Translations under genes and position numbers: made by a program
Assembly: GCA_009767595.1 (NCBI GenBank)
Contig: VSDK01012816.1
Location: forward strand, 24,018-88,017
DNA length: 64,000 nucleotides
Direction of reading: 5' to 3'
Source of the DNA: Symbiodinium kawagutii
Taxonomy: Eukaryota; Sar; Dinophyceae; Suessiales; Symbiodiniaceae
Notes under the pieces: generated by a model
Databases searched by the model: none
The model's input: the letters and a program-made list of their open reading frames with translations, nothing else
Told to the model about the DNA's origin: nothing
Shown: one piece after another, positions 33,926 through 46,191 of the stretch
Layout of the letters: every line of letters begins with the position of its first letter
Position numbering within the stretch: the stretch's first letter is position 1

Positions 33926-36900
33926 ATGGGACGTGCACGGGGGCAGCGGCCTGGTTGCAACAGTCGTCCAGGTTAGTTGGTTGGTCCATGATGGTTGGTT
34001 GATCAATTGGTTGGTTGACTGGTTGGTTGATCATGGTCGGTGGGTTTGTTGGTTGATCGGTTGGTTGGTTGGTTGGTCCATGTTGGCCCATACACGCCAA
34101 GAGGAACGAAAGGAAAATGGAGATCTAACCGTCTAACCTTGCCTGGACGAGGACTCAGAGAACTCAACTGCTCAACTCTTACGTCCGCAGGTTAGACGCG
34201 CAGCCTGCAGTCTTGAAGGCAGCCATGAACGACGCGCGCGCTGCAGCAGATCCCTCAGCTGAATGGTTGTCCTTACAATGGGAATGATGGTACAACCATC
34301 AGATCATCAAAGATCATCAAAGATGCCGCTACCTTTAGAACGGATGGTAAGATGAGATGAGCAACTCCAGTTTTGAATTTGGGCATGTTGATCAGGAGCT
34401 TGGAACCTCAGCGGCTGTTAGGTCTCTTTAGCTCAGCGGCTAACGCAAGCTGATGGCAAAGTTGTGCTCAGAGTGGCCCGGAGCTCAAAGCCAAGATGTC
34501 AGCTACAGCCACTGCAATTAAGGTCTCTTTGTGGTTGGATCTTTTGATGCTACAAAGGGCCCTTGAGATTGGCTTGTCACTGATGTAATATGCATGTCAG
34601 TATTCAGCTAAAAGCTTTGATACTGTATGTGAGCGAATGCTAGTCAAAGTGACTCAAGAGGAAGCTAGGTGCTATGTCTGGTACATACAAGAATGTTGAC
34701 GCAAACACATGCATTACACACATGACTTCATTACATGTCCATGCATGTCCGCCGCGTACGATGGATCATATGATTTCCGATGCTTTGCAGCTCTTGAAGC
34801 TTTACTCCCATGGGTAAATCCACGTCTAGGTCACCAGTGCAAAGAGCAACTGATTGGCGCTTGGAGTTCAACACCGTTAGCAATTCATCACACGGTTCAT
34901 GCGACATGATGAAGTGTCAATTGTCATTAAGCCATTAGCCACTGCTGATTGATGGTGCACCCCATTATTTATTGTTATTGACTTTTCATCATCCATCAGT
35001 ATTCAAGTATGTTCAAGTCATTATCTATTCCGAAAATCTACCATTCACAAGTGTCACCAGGAACTATAACCATAATTAACCATCAGTTCAGTCAGCTTAT
35101 AACCAACCTACCTATGGAGTATGGGGTGTTTTCTGAAAATAGGGATGCCCCCGGACTCATCCAGCTTAATTTACAGTCACCTATAGTCATTAGCCAACCA
35201 TGATTGGGGTCGCCTATTTTGCGAAACCACCACATAGTTGGTGGCTACCCTCTGGTAACATGGCTGGCTGGACAATCCACGATAGTTTTTTTTTTTTTCC
35301 CCGGGGATGTGCTATTGACCTGGTACTTACTGGCGTATCCCCTACTATTGTTGGTTGTTATCCCCTATTATCGATATCCTGGGACATCTTCTTTAAATCC
35401 CCTGCAACCCCCCTAGAAATCCCCTTATATCTCACTATCAATGGTTATGTTCCCCATAAATCCTGGTACTTGACCCTAGTTATCATCTGGCTGTGGGTCA
35501 AAACCCTGTACCCCTGGTTCCCCTATCATTAACCATTGTTATCCTTGTAATTCTTGGTGATTTTCGCCCATGAAATTGGCTGGTTAATATTGACCCATAG
35601 CCACATATAGCTGGTATATCCCCTATGGTTGTTAGTTATCATCCCCTATTCTTCACCATTACCCAGCTACTTAACCATTATTGTTATCATAGCTGGTTAT
35701 TGATTAGAATGGTGAATATGGTTATTATCTCCAAATTAGCTGGTTCATAACCATTATTGTTATCAGAACCATGGCCAATGATTAATAACATGTTATCATA
35801 TGGTTATTATCATCGTGGGCCATTCCTCAACCATGGCCTCAGGTTCGCGCCTTGCACAGTGCTTTGCTGGCCGCTGGTGAAGCGCCGGACGAAGCCCAGC
35901 ACGCGGCTGCGGCCTTGGCAGGTGGCAGCTGCCCACGGATGATGGCTTAGTTCAGGATGTAACTCACCCCTGGATGATGGTAACTAAATGTAACTAATGA
36001 ACTCTAGTAATGTGCAGTTAGTAACTAGGAACTCTGGTTACAGGGGTTAGTTCAGCTACCTTTTAGGGTTTAGCCGTGGCTTTTACCCCAGCTGCACGTC
36101 CAAGTAGGGGAGAACGGCCTGCTCAGAATCATGGCCCACGATTTAGTCAGTCCTTGATGCTTCCCTGTATTGATGATGGTTGGTGATGGCTGATGATGGT
36201 TGATGATGGCTAATAGCCATTTATATACTATGGCCATGGTATGTCAAGTGAGTATCAAAAAAAGGTTGCTACGTTCCAAGTGATAATATTGAATCGTGAG
36301 CATCGTGAGCCTGATACTTATTGTCAGATTATCATCAACAATGCTGATGGTGACACTGATTCGCCTTAGTAATCACCTGGATAATGATTTTGCATTTACG
36401 TAATTGTATTTGGTGTTTCTAATTTATCGATATTGGTAGATTGTGAGCACAGACAGGATCATGGTTAAACGGTCAAACCATAAACCAGTAACGGCATAAA
36501 TCAACTGATCATGATGGTTGATAACGGTGAATGATGAAGATTGAAATTTTAGTTCAATATAGTTGGTGTTGTTCCAATTGTTAGTAATTAAGACCGGGAA
36601 TAGCGGCTCCAAATGATGAATGATCGTTCATCATGCTTGATGATAGGAGGTAGCCAGCAAGACAATGACAACAATCCACAAGTTATACTGTAGGCTGTAG
36701 GCATTTCCGAGGCCATGCTTAGAGCTGCACAATTTATCGATTTTGCCTAGCACAGCCGTCGAAGGAGGTGGGTTAGATGGTGCTCATTGTATGAAGACCA
36801 TCGCGAGGTGAGTGCCAAACCACCCAGGAGATAGCCCGCTTGACAGATGGGAAACCGCCATACCTTTAGGATCGTGTATGGACAATCGCACGTTGCAGCT

Positions 36901-37051
36901 GAGTCCTGCATCCATTTCAGAGTTGCGGTCAGGCAAGAACAGCTTTCCGGAGCACGTGATGCAAGAACTCCAGCCGCTCAGCATGGTGGAACAGATTGTT
37001 TCAATGGATCCATTCCCTTCCAACGAAGATGAACCTTCCTGCAATTTTTGA
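33926..37051 (+). CDS. Hypothetical multi-exon helical protein
   Basis: Exons: 33926-33971, 34191-34265, 35843-35921 and 36828-37051 (TGA). The first two join in phase 2 to read GAAAWLQQSSRLDAQPAVLK then MNDARAAADPSAEW. The last two join in phase 1 to read SALLAAGEAPDEAQHAAAAL, then DSPLDRWETAIPLGS and an acidic end (SMDPFPSNEDEPSCNF). One or more exons must be missing between 34265 and 35843, because the phases differ. Ala-rich helices dominate and no domain is recognised. The introns contain a GGTT repeat and a MITE. Confidence 0.45.
33972..34080. repeat. (GGTT)n-like degenerate repeat
   Basis: GGTTGGTTGG and GGTTGATC words fill the intron between the exons at 33926-33971 and 34191-34265. 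Confidence 0.75.
35120..35275. mobile_element. MITE copy with extended terminal repeat
   Basis: The ends at 35120 and 35236 are inverted (TATG..GGTGGTTTC...CAAAATAGG). The right end continues outward through CCACCAACTATGTGGTGG and TTACCAGAGGGTAGCC when reversed. The same outward extension flanks the copy at 49.3 kb. Confidence 0.75.
35318..35660 (-). repeat. Dispersed repeat rich in CCCCTAT blocks
   Basis: 35495-35544 matches 41025-41074 in reverse complement at about 47 of 50 bases. 35553-35600 also matches 40966-41000. A third fragment lies at 53445-53530. It has no coding capacity. Confidence 0.7.
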
Positions 37052-37522
37052 CCTGAAAAAATGACCGCTGGTTAGCCTCCAGTAATCTAACATCTATAGA
37101 TGATTTACCTGCGGAAGATAGCATTTGTTTGTTGCTTTGTTTGATATCATTTGATTGCCAAACGGTATCACATGTTTTTCGAAAAAAAGGTGATAACAAA
37201 CATCTTGTTGGTGCTGCCAAGCAACTGGACGGGTGCCAAGATTCCAAGTTGTGACTTCATTGCTTCGCTGGAACTTCCCTGTTGCTTTACGTGTGTAATT
37301 TGCTGACGTATTCTTTGGCAATTTGAGGCAGCTGTCCCGCGGCATTGACACCAAAAGGACGCTTGTGCCAAAAATGGGTTTGGTGACGGGCCAGTCGGGA
37401 AATCGAGCTTACATTGGTTTACACCGGATCTGTGAAACAATGGAATGCCCTCAAAAGGTTGCAGTTGCAGAGTATCCAAGGGGAAAATCATTTTTGGTGC
37501 CTCATCTCTGAGGTTCTATTCC

Positions 37523-37719
37523 ATGGGGAGCTTAGATACCCCCAAAGTCGCACCTCGCCCAAGGCTATGCGAGGAGATGGATGCAGATGCCAATGACCGA
37601 GAGTCGCCAGGTTCACCGAGAGTTGTTGTTGCTGGTTCTCTGTTGAGCTTACTTTTTTGCAGAATGCTGCGGAGAACAACAACAACAAGAACAACAACAA
37701 CAACAACAACAACAACAGC

Positions 37720-37760
<41 letters not shown>

Positions 37761-37766
37761 CCATCA

Positions 37767-37828
<62 letters not shown>

Positions 37829-37986
37829 CGCGTTCACCGATGCTTCACTTTCCAGCGTCATTCCCGGAGGCACTTTCCGCTGGCCCCGTCGGATGGCTCT
37901 GCCGGAGCTCCCTGCTGGAAAACCAGACTGTGCAGGAATTACGGAGAAAGGCGGGGCTGAGTGCCTACAGAGGTTGGCAAGTCTTG
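37523..37986 (+). CDS. Two-exon gene 5' part, possible ubiquitin-like N-terminus
   Basis: Exon 1 (37523-37610) starts at ATG: MGSLDTPKVAPRPRLC then MDADANDRESP, ending in phase 1 before GTTCAC. Exon 2 (37856-37986) follows CACTTTCCAG in phase 1: SFPEALSAGPVGWLC then SSLLENQTVQELRRKAG, ending before GTATAA. The phrase LLENQTVQELRRKA followed by GWQVLV resembles the ubiquitin-like segment that opens many dinoflagellate repeat proteins. That is a weak likeness. The 245-bp intron consists mainly of microsatellite. Later exons were not found. Confidence 0.5.
37677..37829. repeat. (AAC)n followed by (ATC)n microsatellite
   Basis: About 27 AAC/CAA units (two variants) pass directly into about 21 ATC units. 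The whole array lies inside an inferred intron. Confidence 0.95.
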
Positions 37987-38299
37987 GTATAAATTCTGTA
38001 AGTGTTTGTAAGTTGTATCGGTATGTATCAAGTATATCCACCAGTTGGGGGGGGGAAACGGTTGCAACCATGACTTTGTGCAATACCATGTAATGCCTAT
38101 GATTGCCTATGTGTCATAGGCAGCTGGGCTATAACGAGCTACAACCGCAACCAATCAAACTCCAGATTTAACGAATAGTGGTGAGAACGGTCATGATCAG
38201 TTGGTTGAAGAATTCAGGGCTGCAGTGATTCATGGTTGTGCTGCAGTACTGCTTAGTCAATCTGAGATCCAGAACAGAATGAACTTTTTTCCCACCTGC

Positions 38300-38445
38300 C
38301 AGGTGAGGGTTGTTAGATTTTATGTTAGCTGACTTCTCTTCTCCTCTCCTCCTCGCCTCCTCCTCGCCTCCTCCTTGCCGGACCTCAACCACGACCATCC
38401 ACGCCCAGTGTTCGCTGCCGGACCTCAACCACGACCACCCACGCC
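38300..38445 (+). repeat. Leader of the second minisatellite
   Basis: Contains CACCTGCCAGGTG, GAGGGTTGTTAGATTTTAT, a CTCCTC tract and GCCGGACCTCAA (twice), matching the leader at 10837-10980 in the opposite orientation. It can encode MLDFMLADFS at its start. Confidence 0.75.
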
Positions 38446-39090
38446 ATGTCAGAAGCTATGCCGGACACAATGCCAAAAGCTATGCCAGAAAGAATGCCAA
38501 AAGCTATGCCAAATAGAATGTCAGAAGCTATGCCAGATAGAATGCCAAAAGCTATGCCAGACACAATGCCAAAAGCTATGCCAGATAGAACGCCAAAAGC
38601 TATGCCAGATAGAATGCCAAAAACTATGCCAGATACAATGTCAGAAGCTATGCCAGATAGAATGCCAAAAGCTATGCCAAATTGAATGCCAAAAGCTATG
38701 CCAGATACAATGCCAAAAGCTATGCCAAATAAAGTGCCAAAAGCTGTGCCAGATAGAATGCCAAAAGCTATGCCAAATAGAATGCCAAAAGCTATGCCAG
38801 AAACAATGCCAAAAGCTATGCCAAATAAAGTGCCAAAAGCTGTGCCAGATAGAATGCCAAAAGCTATGCCAAATAGAATGCCAAAAGCTATGCCAAATAG
38901 AATGCCAAAAGCTATGCCAGATACAATGCCAAAAACTATGCCAAATAAAGTGCCAAAAGCTGTGCCAGATAGAATGCCAAAAGCTATGCCAGATAGAATG
39001 CCAAAAGCTATGCCAAATAGAATGCCAAAAGCTATGCCAAATAGAATGCCAAAAGCTATACCAGAAAGAATGTCAAAAGCTATGCCAGAT
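38446..39090 (+). repeat. 24-bp minisatellite
   Basis: About 27 units of AATGCCAAAAGCTATGCCAG plus ATAG or AATA-type ends. Two + frames stay open through most of it, reading MPKAMPDR/MPKAMPNR and CQKLCQIE. The frame-keeping unit explains the long frames; one MPKA frame is broken by a TGA at 38682. I regard coding as unproven. Confidence 0.9.
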
Positions 39091-39119
39091 AGACCTTGGT
39101 GGAGATCACACGAAGTAAG

Positions 39120-39815
39120 TAAAGTATTTTTTTGGGGGGGTTAACCTGAAACCGAAAGTGTTTTCCTTCCTAATAGGAACAAATCATAATGAACCATGGC
39201 TCACCGTTATAACCATGATCAACCTTTGTTAGCCAGTATTGAAGATAACATGGATTGACGCTTGCAACACAGGTTCCATCACTGAATCAGTTTCACAACT
39301 TCGCATGTCTCCATCACCACGGTTGCAGTCGGTTCAAGCTGGTGGGTTGCCTTGTTGTGACCCCACCAGTGGATCGATGGGGTTGGAAATGACGTGAAAT
39401 GAGAAGAGCACCAGTTGATCGGTTGCAACCGATGGCAATTTGACATTCAAATGCCTACAACAGTCGATCCACGTAAATCCAAATGTAAGCCACATCACCG
39501 CCATGATTTTCACCATGTCACCATCTGTGGCGATTTACCATCAAATTTATAGTAGAGGGTTTATTACGAGCAGGATCTCCCATGAGTGATCAAATAGCTA
39601 CAACATCTCATAACTATACCCCCAAAATCACCAGAAACACCCACATATTACTAGCAACTAGCAGCAATCCTCAGAGCCCCGCTGATCCACGACACGGTTT
39701 GCCGGGATGTGGTTGGAGCACTCATATGTGTTGGACACTAGCCATCGAAGGTGCCAGAATGACACGCACAGACTTAGCCGCGCAGTACCCTAAACATCCT
39801 AACCAACCGCTGGAG
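39120..39815. other. No supportable gene
   Basis: Poly-T/poly-G run, then AACCATG and CACC words. No exon is seen. Confidence 0.4.
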
Positions 39816-39976
39816 GCTGGGGGCCCTACCTGTGCTCCAGCTGCAGATACGGGTGGTACACCGGGGGCACCTGGGAAGACCGGGAAAGGATCGAGCCATC
39901 CTCGGTCGGTGACGGTTTGGTGTTCTATGGTCCAGCTCTCAATCAACTTCAGTCTCCCCTTAGCGGATGTGATTGA
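39816..39976 (+). CDS. Putative 3' exon with CxxC
   Basis: After an AG at 39814-39815 a frame of 53 codons runs to TGA, reading WGPYLCSSCRYGWYTGG then WEDRERIEPSSVGDGLVFYG. The Trp/Tyr-rich start with one CxxC reads as genuine protein. An alternative + frame is open but Gly/Pro-rich and less convincing. Confidence 0.4.
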
Positions 39977-40954
39977 CCATCCAAGAGCTGGGGGGCTATC
40001 AACAAGCGGATCTATCATTATACATCATTATACCATTCATTACCCATCATTCACATCAGTTGTCGACCATCATTGTTGGCATTTGTTTACCATGAATCAT
40101 TGTTGCAGCTTGCTGTTGGGCATCGCTGTATCATTGCTGTTATTTCGAAATGCTAGACATTAGGCAAATACTCTGGTGGTACGTCCTACACATCTACTGA
40201 AGAACAGGCTACCACCATCAATGCCAGCTGCAGGAAAGATCACCATCAGAAAGCCCAATGATTGGTCTAGCCAGGCAATTCTTGCACAGGGAAGCCATTT
40301 CGGTACTTGCTTTCAGGTAGCATAGCTTGGGGAATGGTGTTTGCCTCACTGTTTTCATTGTGTTTTCTTTGAATTTAATGATGAATGTAATTCGTATATT
40401 GGTCATTAGTATGTCCGATGTTCGTGCAATTTTGAGTTCTGGAATATTGAGGAACCATCGCCAAGCTGTTCATTGCATGGTTGCAAGTCATCAGCAACAA
40501 TTGCATTTGAAACATGGTCAGTATTTGCAGGACGCCTTGAGGTCGGTGGTTGTATTGCCAACAGCCACCAACAACCAGCAATAACCATCAAGAACCATCT
40601 AGAACTACTCTTGAACCTTAAGCTGACCATTAGTACGTCCAGTATCGAGTTGCCCATAATTCGTACTGATTAAACTTCCAACCAACTAATCATATCAACT
40701 ATTAGTAGTTGGTTAATAAGCTTCCAAAGTTATTAGTTGGAAGTAGTTGCTTATAATGGTACTGATTAAACTTCCAACCAGTAGTCATAAGCTACATAAG
40801 CTGACTATGAAACTTCCGTGTCGAAAAACCAACTCAACATCCAAGGCGACAGCGGGGCGGGGAGAAGATGATCGCTTGTGCCCGTAGCAATGTCAGGGAC
40901 ACCCAGACCTACGGATACGGACGGAGTCCCTGCGATGGTCACTGCGAATGGGTT

Positions 40955-41080
40955 GGGTTAAACATATGGCTATGGGTCAATATTAACCAACCAATAATAA
41001 GGGATAATGACCAACCAACGATAAGGGAAACAATGGTTAATGATAGGGGAACCAGGGGTACGGGGTTTTGACCCACTGCC
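40955..41080 (+). repeat. Second copy of the CCCCTAT dispersed repeat
   Basis: Inverted relative to 35318-35660. It contains GGGTCAATATTAACCAACC and a GGTTAATGATAGGGGAACC block. Confidence 0.7.
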
Positions 41081-41116
41081 ATATATGGCAACATATGCAA
41101 CTAGGGCGGCAAGATG

Positions 41117-41399
41117 TCAGCGATCACTTGAATCACTATTACTCACCATCATCATCCAACAATCATTATCACCTATATTTGGTTGATGGTTGCACGAATT
41201 GAGTTTTTTCGTTGCTTGGGGCAATTCATGCTGGATTGGAAACCACCGATTTGGGGTGCACATGGCTTTCTGAACAGAAGGCAGCCGATCCTTTATTTCC
41301 GAGGCAATGATGTTGGATGCCCTGTCCTTCCCCTTATCAGTGGCCCGCTTCCCAGACATGGCCGTGGAAGAAACCCGTTGCTGAAGCTGAAGCAGTGGA
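41117..41399 (-). CDS. Putative - strand exon, hypothetical protein
   Basis: Following GATCGCAG on the - strand, the frame reads STAMSGKRATDKGKDRASN, then IIASEIKDRLPSVQKAM and NRWFPIQHELPQATKKLN before degenerating. The composition is basic and helical. It may end at a splice near 41190. The overlapping + frame is less codon-like. Confidence 0.4.
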
Positions 41400-42709
41400 C
41401 TGCGATCGTGACAGGTTTTTTGTTTGCGGGGTGGGTGGGTGGACGGGGAAATTGTCCATACATGAGGGTATACCTCATTTTTCTGAACAGTAAACCGGAG
41501 AACTGTAAGGCATCGATATATTTGATGGGTTGCATCAAGTAATGTAATCTGCACATGCCCATGAATCTCTTCATGCCTATCGCCATAGATGGATGCCTAC
41601 TTTGTAGATATTTCTGATACCAGAATCCATTGATATCTCTCCACAGATATGAGTACGTCATTTGTGGACAATCCTGTTCTGGTGGGTATGCCTTGCAGCA
41701 ATTCTATTGCCCTTTGCTGGCACTTGCTAGCCCCTCTTCTCTCCACTCCATGGAATGTACAAATTTATTGCTAAAGCAGGGTTCTTAAAGGGTGTGTCTA
41801 GTAGTCATCATCATTCATAAAACTATTTGTTAAGATGACTGCTGGTTATAGCCCATACTTAATGTGCCAAACTGATGATTAGACAGTGCGAGCAGTTGTT
41901 TAGCACTAGGAACACTAGTGGTGTGTTTTAGTAAATATCAATCATTGCCAAGCATTGACCAGAATGATTAGTGCCCATTGATTATACTGGTTGATCATCA
42001 TTTAGCAATTATGTTCAGCCATCATGAACCATTATAATCAACAATCAACATAATTAGTAGCCACCTTATTGACCTGTAACAGCCATTGAAGATACATAGC
42101 CAATCGCTACAATTCATCAGCCACTCACATTTGACCATGAGCCAATCTGCATGAACTATTCAAAAGCGGTTGCCCTATCAGCCACAATATAATAGGCAGC
42201 CATCATGCTTGGTTACGATCAACTTTTTGATAATCATCAACCAGCTATTTAGCCGTTGACATCCATTGACTATTAGCCTTCAATATTCAACTACAAACTC
42301 TTCGCCATTCATACTCAGCTATCTAGTGTAATCAACGTTGAGATAAACCAACGATGCGAAATCAAAACCATTCACAATTAGCCATTAATAATCCATGGAT
42401 TATTAAGCACTAACAATTAGGAATTTAAAAGAGATTCAATCAGATTCAGCAGATCTCAGCAGAGATTTTGGGATCAACAACTCATAATCAGCCAATTATC
42501 AAGTACCAACCATTGACAGTCAACTGTTCACTACGAGCCATCAACCACAATCGATTACGAAGAATCAAATAGAGTGTGAATCATCAACCTAATCAATGAT
42601 CAACTTTTGATGAAGTCTCAATTAATCATCTAAACTAACATGAATGATCATGAGTCCAATAATCAAGTCCCAGCAAAATCAATGCAACTGTTCTCCATGT
42701 TTTTGTCAG
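41400..42709. other. AT-rich, AACCATCA-type degenerate repeat
   Basis: No exon. From about 41.95 kb onward the + strand is a long run of ACCATCA, AATCATCA and CAGCCAT words with heavy drift. Confidence 0.5.
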
Positions 42710-43115
42710 TTGGGATGGGTCACATCCCGCCGGCGATCCTCAGCGAGGCCTGGATCTTGCTCCAAGACTCCGTGGTACGGATCTCAGCCCGTGGAGGCGC
42801 CCCACAGTCAAGGTCGCTGGACGCTGGTGAAGGGTTCATAGTGATGCTTAGGACACTGATGCGTGATGCGATGCTGGTGACACTTCACAAGTTCTGAATG
42901 TAAATGGTGTATCATGGTGTATCACGGCCTATGGTTAGGGACACTGCTTGATGTTTCACTAGTCGTCAAGGATGCGGAATGAAAGGAATGCATGGTGAAT
43001 GCGTCATGGGGACGTGCTCAAAATCTGGCACCTATGTCTAGGGATCACCAGCAGAATGGCAGATCCTGACCCTGCGATGTCCAGATCCTCATTGACCCCT
43101 ACGCTCAACAGAAAG

Positions 43116-43171
<56 letters not shown>

Positions 43172-44928
43172 GAACAACAAGAAACAACGAAAAACAACCA
43201 ACACCAACAGCAACAACAACTGGTAACAAGCAAGACCAACAGCAAACAACAACAGACAACAACAAACAGCACCACCAAACGACAACAGAATCATGTCGTG
43301 GCTCTGCTCAGGTGGATCTCCAGCCAGGCGATTTGCACATAGTAGTGCTGGGTGCGACCTCCAAAGCCGAGGTGCGGTCACACCGCCAGTGCCCAGCTGC
43401 TGGTGGTCAGCCCGTAGTGGTACACCCTCCCCAGGTTCATTCACAGCTGGGCACCAGGCGAATGGTACAAGTGAGCATGATAGGTGGGTTATGAAAGTTA
43501 TGAATGGTTATGAACCACTCGCAGATATCGCATGCTTTTTGACCACCGCACGTGTCATTTGCTCATTCTGCTTGGGGGAGAGAAGACATCAATGGAAATC
43601 CCATCGCGCCTACCGGCAGGTTCGCATCCTGCAAGCTTCTGGGCGGCAAGAGCTGATTGGGCGATTTTGATGACCCAACGAGTGTGGCTCCCCCAAATTT
43701 GAAGTTTGACCCATGGCATCCCATGGCTTCAAGCTTGACCTCTGAAAATCCCCGCAGTGATTGGTAAACCTCAGGGCTTCCTAGCTTTCTCCAAGGAGGC
43801 ACTGGGCACAGCCAGGCTGCTGTTTGTTCAGGCGTCGAACTACTGGCAGGAGCTGGTGATGCTGATGGAGTCGAGCCGAAGCTGCAAAGTCCAGCTGCAT
43901 TTCGTGGGCCCTGCCACTCGGCATCAGGTTCGATGGTGACAATAGAGGTGGTAATTCCCCAATGGAGGGCAAACCCTTGGACGCCCTGGCAAAAAAAATA
44001 CAGGAGAATTTTGTGCGAATGATTCATGATGACAAACATGGTAATTGGGAGGAACAGTGACCATAAACGACCGATTAAGGATGACAGCGATTGAAAATCA
44101 CCCACAGTGGGTCATGCTCAATGATGGCAACTTTTCAAAGTGTTGAGGTATTTTGTGTCTTCGGCACCTCTCAGCCTGCCAGTTGTTGAAGGTCCTTTTC
44201 ACGCGACGGCCAGCTTGTTAGTTTTATTTATTTTTTTTTGGGTTCATGGCGTTTGGGTTGCTGAGAAATGCTTAGAACCAAGGAGATCTCTCCAACAGAT
44301 GCCGCATCAGCCGAGAACAGTGCGGATGCTTGATCCAGATTACGTAGTCTAAAAGCAGCGAGCGGGAGAATCAGTTCATTTTGCTGATTTTTGTGTGAGT
44401 TGTGAGCATACCGATAGTTGGGTTTCACAAAAAACGCTTTGTTCTAGCATGTTCTAGCAGTTTCTAGTTAAAGAAGTTTGGTTTGTTTTGCGAGCATGGA
44501 ACTCGACAATACTCCTGCGGAGGATTGCAGGGGTACCCTTTGCTTTGAGAACGGCGGGTTGGTTCTGAGACAGAGACATTGAAACAAGTTGGGGGTCATT
44601 AAGCGGTTGTCAAACCAAGCCCGGAGAGAAGAAGAGAAGCTGGACGTCACACCAAGGAGATTCACTCTGTTCAGTCCGCAGCTCAGTTGGGCAGTTGCCG
44701 CCTTTGAAACATGCACATTTCTCTTAGATGTATAGGGAGGGTTCGGTGCTCATAGATATTTATTCCTTAGGCATATGAGCATGTTCTCCTCGCCTGCACC
44801 ACGACGGACTTGTTGAGATTGCTTCTTGTCAGCGCAGGCCTCCATGTGCCAAGCAGTTTTTCAAGATCAGGAGCGACCTAACACCTCAGAAACTTGCCTC
44901 CACACTAGTGCCAGGGTCGAGAAATTGA
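42710..44928 (+). CDS. Hypothetical multi-exon gene
   Basis: Exons: 42710-42826 (after TTTTGTCAG, phase 1 to 1; GMGHIPPAILSEAWILLQDS), 43312-43470 (after CTGCTCAG; VDLQPGDLHIVVLGATSKAEV trimmed, before GTGAGC), 43758-43927 (after CCCCGCAG, phase 1 to 0; GFLAFSKEALGTARLLFVQA and QELVMLMESSRSCKVQLHFV) and 44833-44928 (after TTCTTGTCAG, phase 0; AKQFFKIRSDLTPQKLAST, TGA). The second exon reads best in phase 0, which does not match its neighbours; it may be joined through unseen small exons. No domain is recognised. An AAC microsatellite lies in an intron. Confidence 0.5.
43115..43190. repeat. (AAC)n microsatellite
   Basis: About 19 CAA units, then AAGAACAACAAG variants, inside an inferred intron. 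Confidence 0.95.
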
Positions 44929-45074
44929 TGGTCATTGTCCACAGGGGAAGAGCCTCCGACTGGATGATACAGTATATGATTGGGATGACCAGCCACCCTG
45001 AGCAATCATTCACCATCATAATTGAAGTCATTAACCATGGCCAGCATCATTCACCATCATTGTTAACTCATTGA

Positions 45075-45128
45075 CATGGGACCCCCCAAAAAAGCACCAT
45101 TTATAGGTGCCGATTTCAGAAACTCACC
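45075..45128. mobile_element. MITE fragment
   Basis: Contains GGGACCCCCCAAAAAA and GATTTCAGAAACTCACC, echoing the inner and outer ends of the MITE family in a shortened form. Confidence 0.3.
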
Positions 45129-45398
45129 AGCTCAGCTTCAACTAAGGAACACGATTTGCGCCGTGCCTCTATAGCAGATATGGATGCAGAAAGGATGATT
45201 TGAATTGATTTGGCACATGCTCTACCCGTTTTTATCCATCGCTCCTGGGAGGATGTCGCAATGCGGTAGCTCTTTTTCAGTGACCTTGCCAGATTTGATC
45301 GTAAATCACCAGCTTAGATGCGGGTCATTAACATGAATCTGATGTAATCTGACACTATCACAATGTAATTAACATGAATCTGATGTAATCTGATGTAA

Positions 45399-45578
45399 TT
45401 CCTGTTGCTTGAGTGTCATGGGTCTTCGGTGGAGGTGTTTAACGGTGGCTTCGGGAACTTCGTTTCCTCTCAGCGCGATGAACTCTTTTGGAGCTGGATG
45501 CCGGACTGCTGGATTCTTGAGCGTTGGATATTCATCAAGCAGATTGATATGCTATGGGGCCACTTTATGCCAATATAG
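45399..45578 (+). CDS. Putative 3' exon, hypothetical protein
   Basis: A stop-free frame ends at TAG 45576 and reads VEVFNGGFGNFVSSQRDEL then FWSWMPDCWILERWIF. It is Trp- and Phe-rich. From 45.6 to 46.2 kb further protein-like pieces occur in other + frames (e.g. LDRISGNILEGMSLDEFSGD), suggesting more exons or a decayed gene. Confidence 0.35.
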   Translation, partial: FLLLECHGSSVEVFNGGFGNFVSSQRDELFWSWMPDCWILERWIFIKQIDMLWGHFMPI

Positions 45579-46191
45579 ATTTGTTTGCGCTTGTGTTCCT
45601 TTAGATGCGCATATCATCTTTTCGTATGTTTTTGTCGTGTTTATTGACTGCATGTTGGATGTTCCGTTTCCCAAGTGCCATCACCATGCGGTTGCAAGAA
45701 GGACTTGCTTTTCTTGGCAGACTTGCCCAGTCCTCAGTGCAGAACTTTTTTGAGTGCGACCCTGCATGTACAAAGGACTGGACCGCATAAGCGGGAATAT
45801 TTTGGAAGGAATGAGTTTAGATGAGTTTAGTGGAGATCGCTTTACCGGTTTTTCTGGAGTAAGTCTTATCATTGCTGGGGCTGTGGTAATTCACACGTTC
45901 TCACGCGTTTTTTTTTTCACAGTGACCTGGGGCTTCTTGAGATTTTGCAGAGGCACTTTCTGTGCGTCTTCTTCTGTGCCAACGACTATGCAGACTTGAA
46001 AGGGGAGGCCTGCAGAGTTCTTGGGGCACAAGGGTGCTCAGAGTTCTTGGGGGTATCAAAAAGCTATCAAGTCAGTGGTTCAACTTGTCCTTCCGGTGGT
46101 TCAACCACTTCTGAGTGGTCTTTGCAGTCAAGAGGAGGCTTGGAATGAAGCCCTGTGAATTCTCATAGTTTGCTGCAGCACCTGGGGCATC

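Noticed and set aside
34421..34446. tRNA-like sequence with TAGCTCAGCGG A-box
   Set aside because: No matching acceptor stem, anticodon arm or GGTTCGA B-box follows within tRNA distance.
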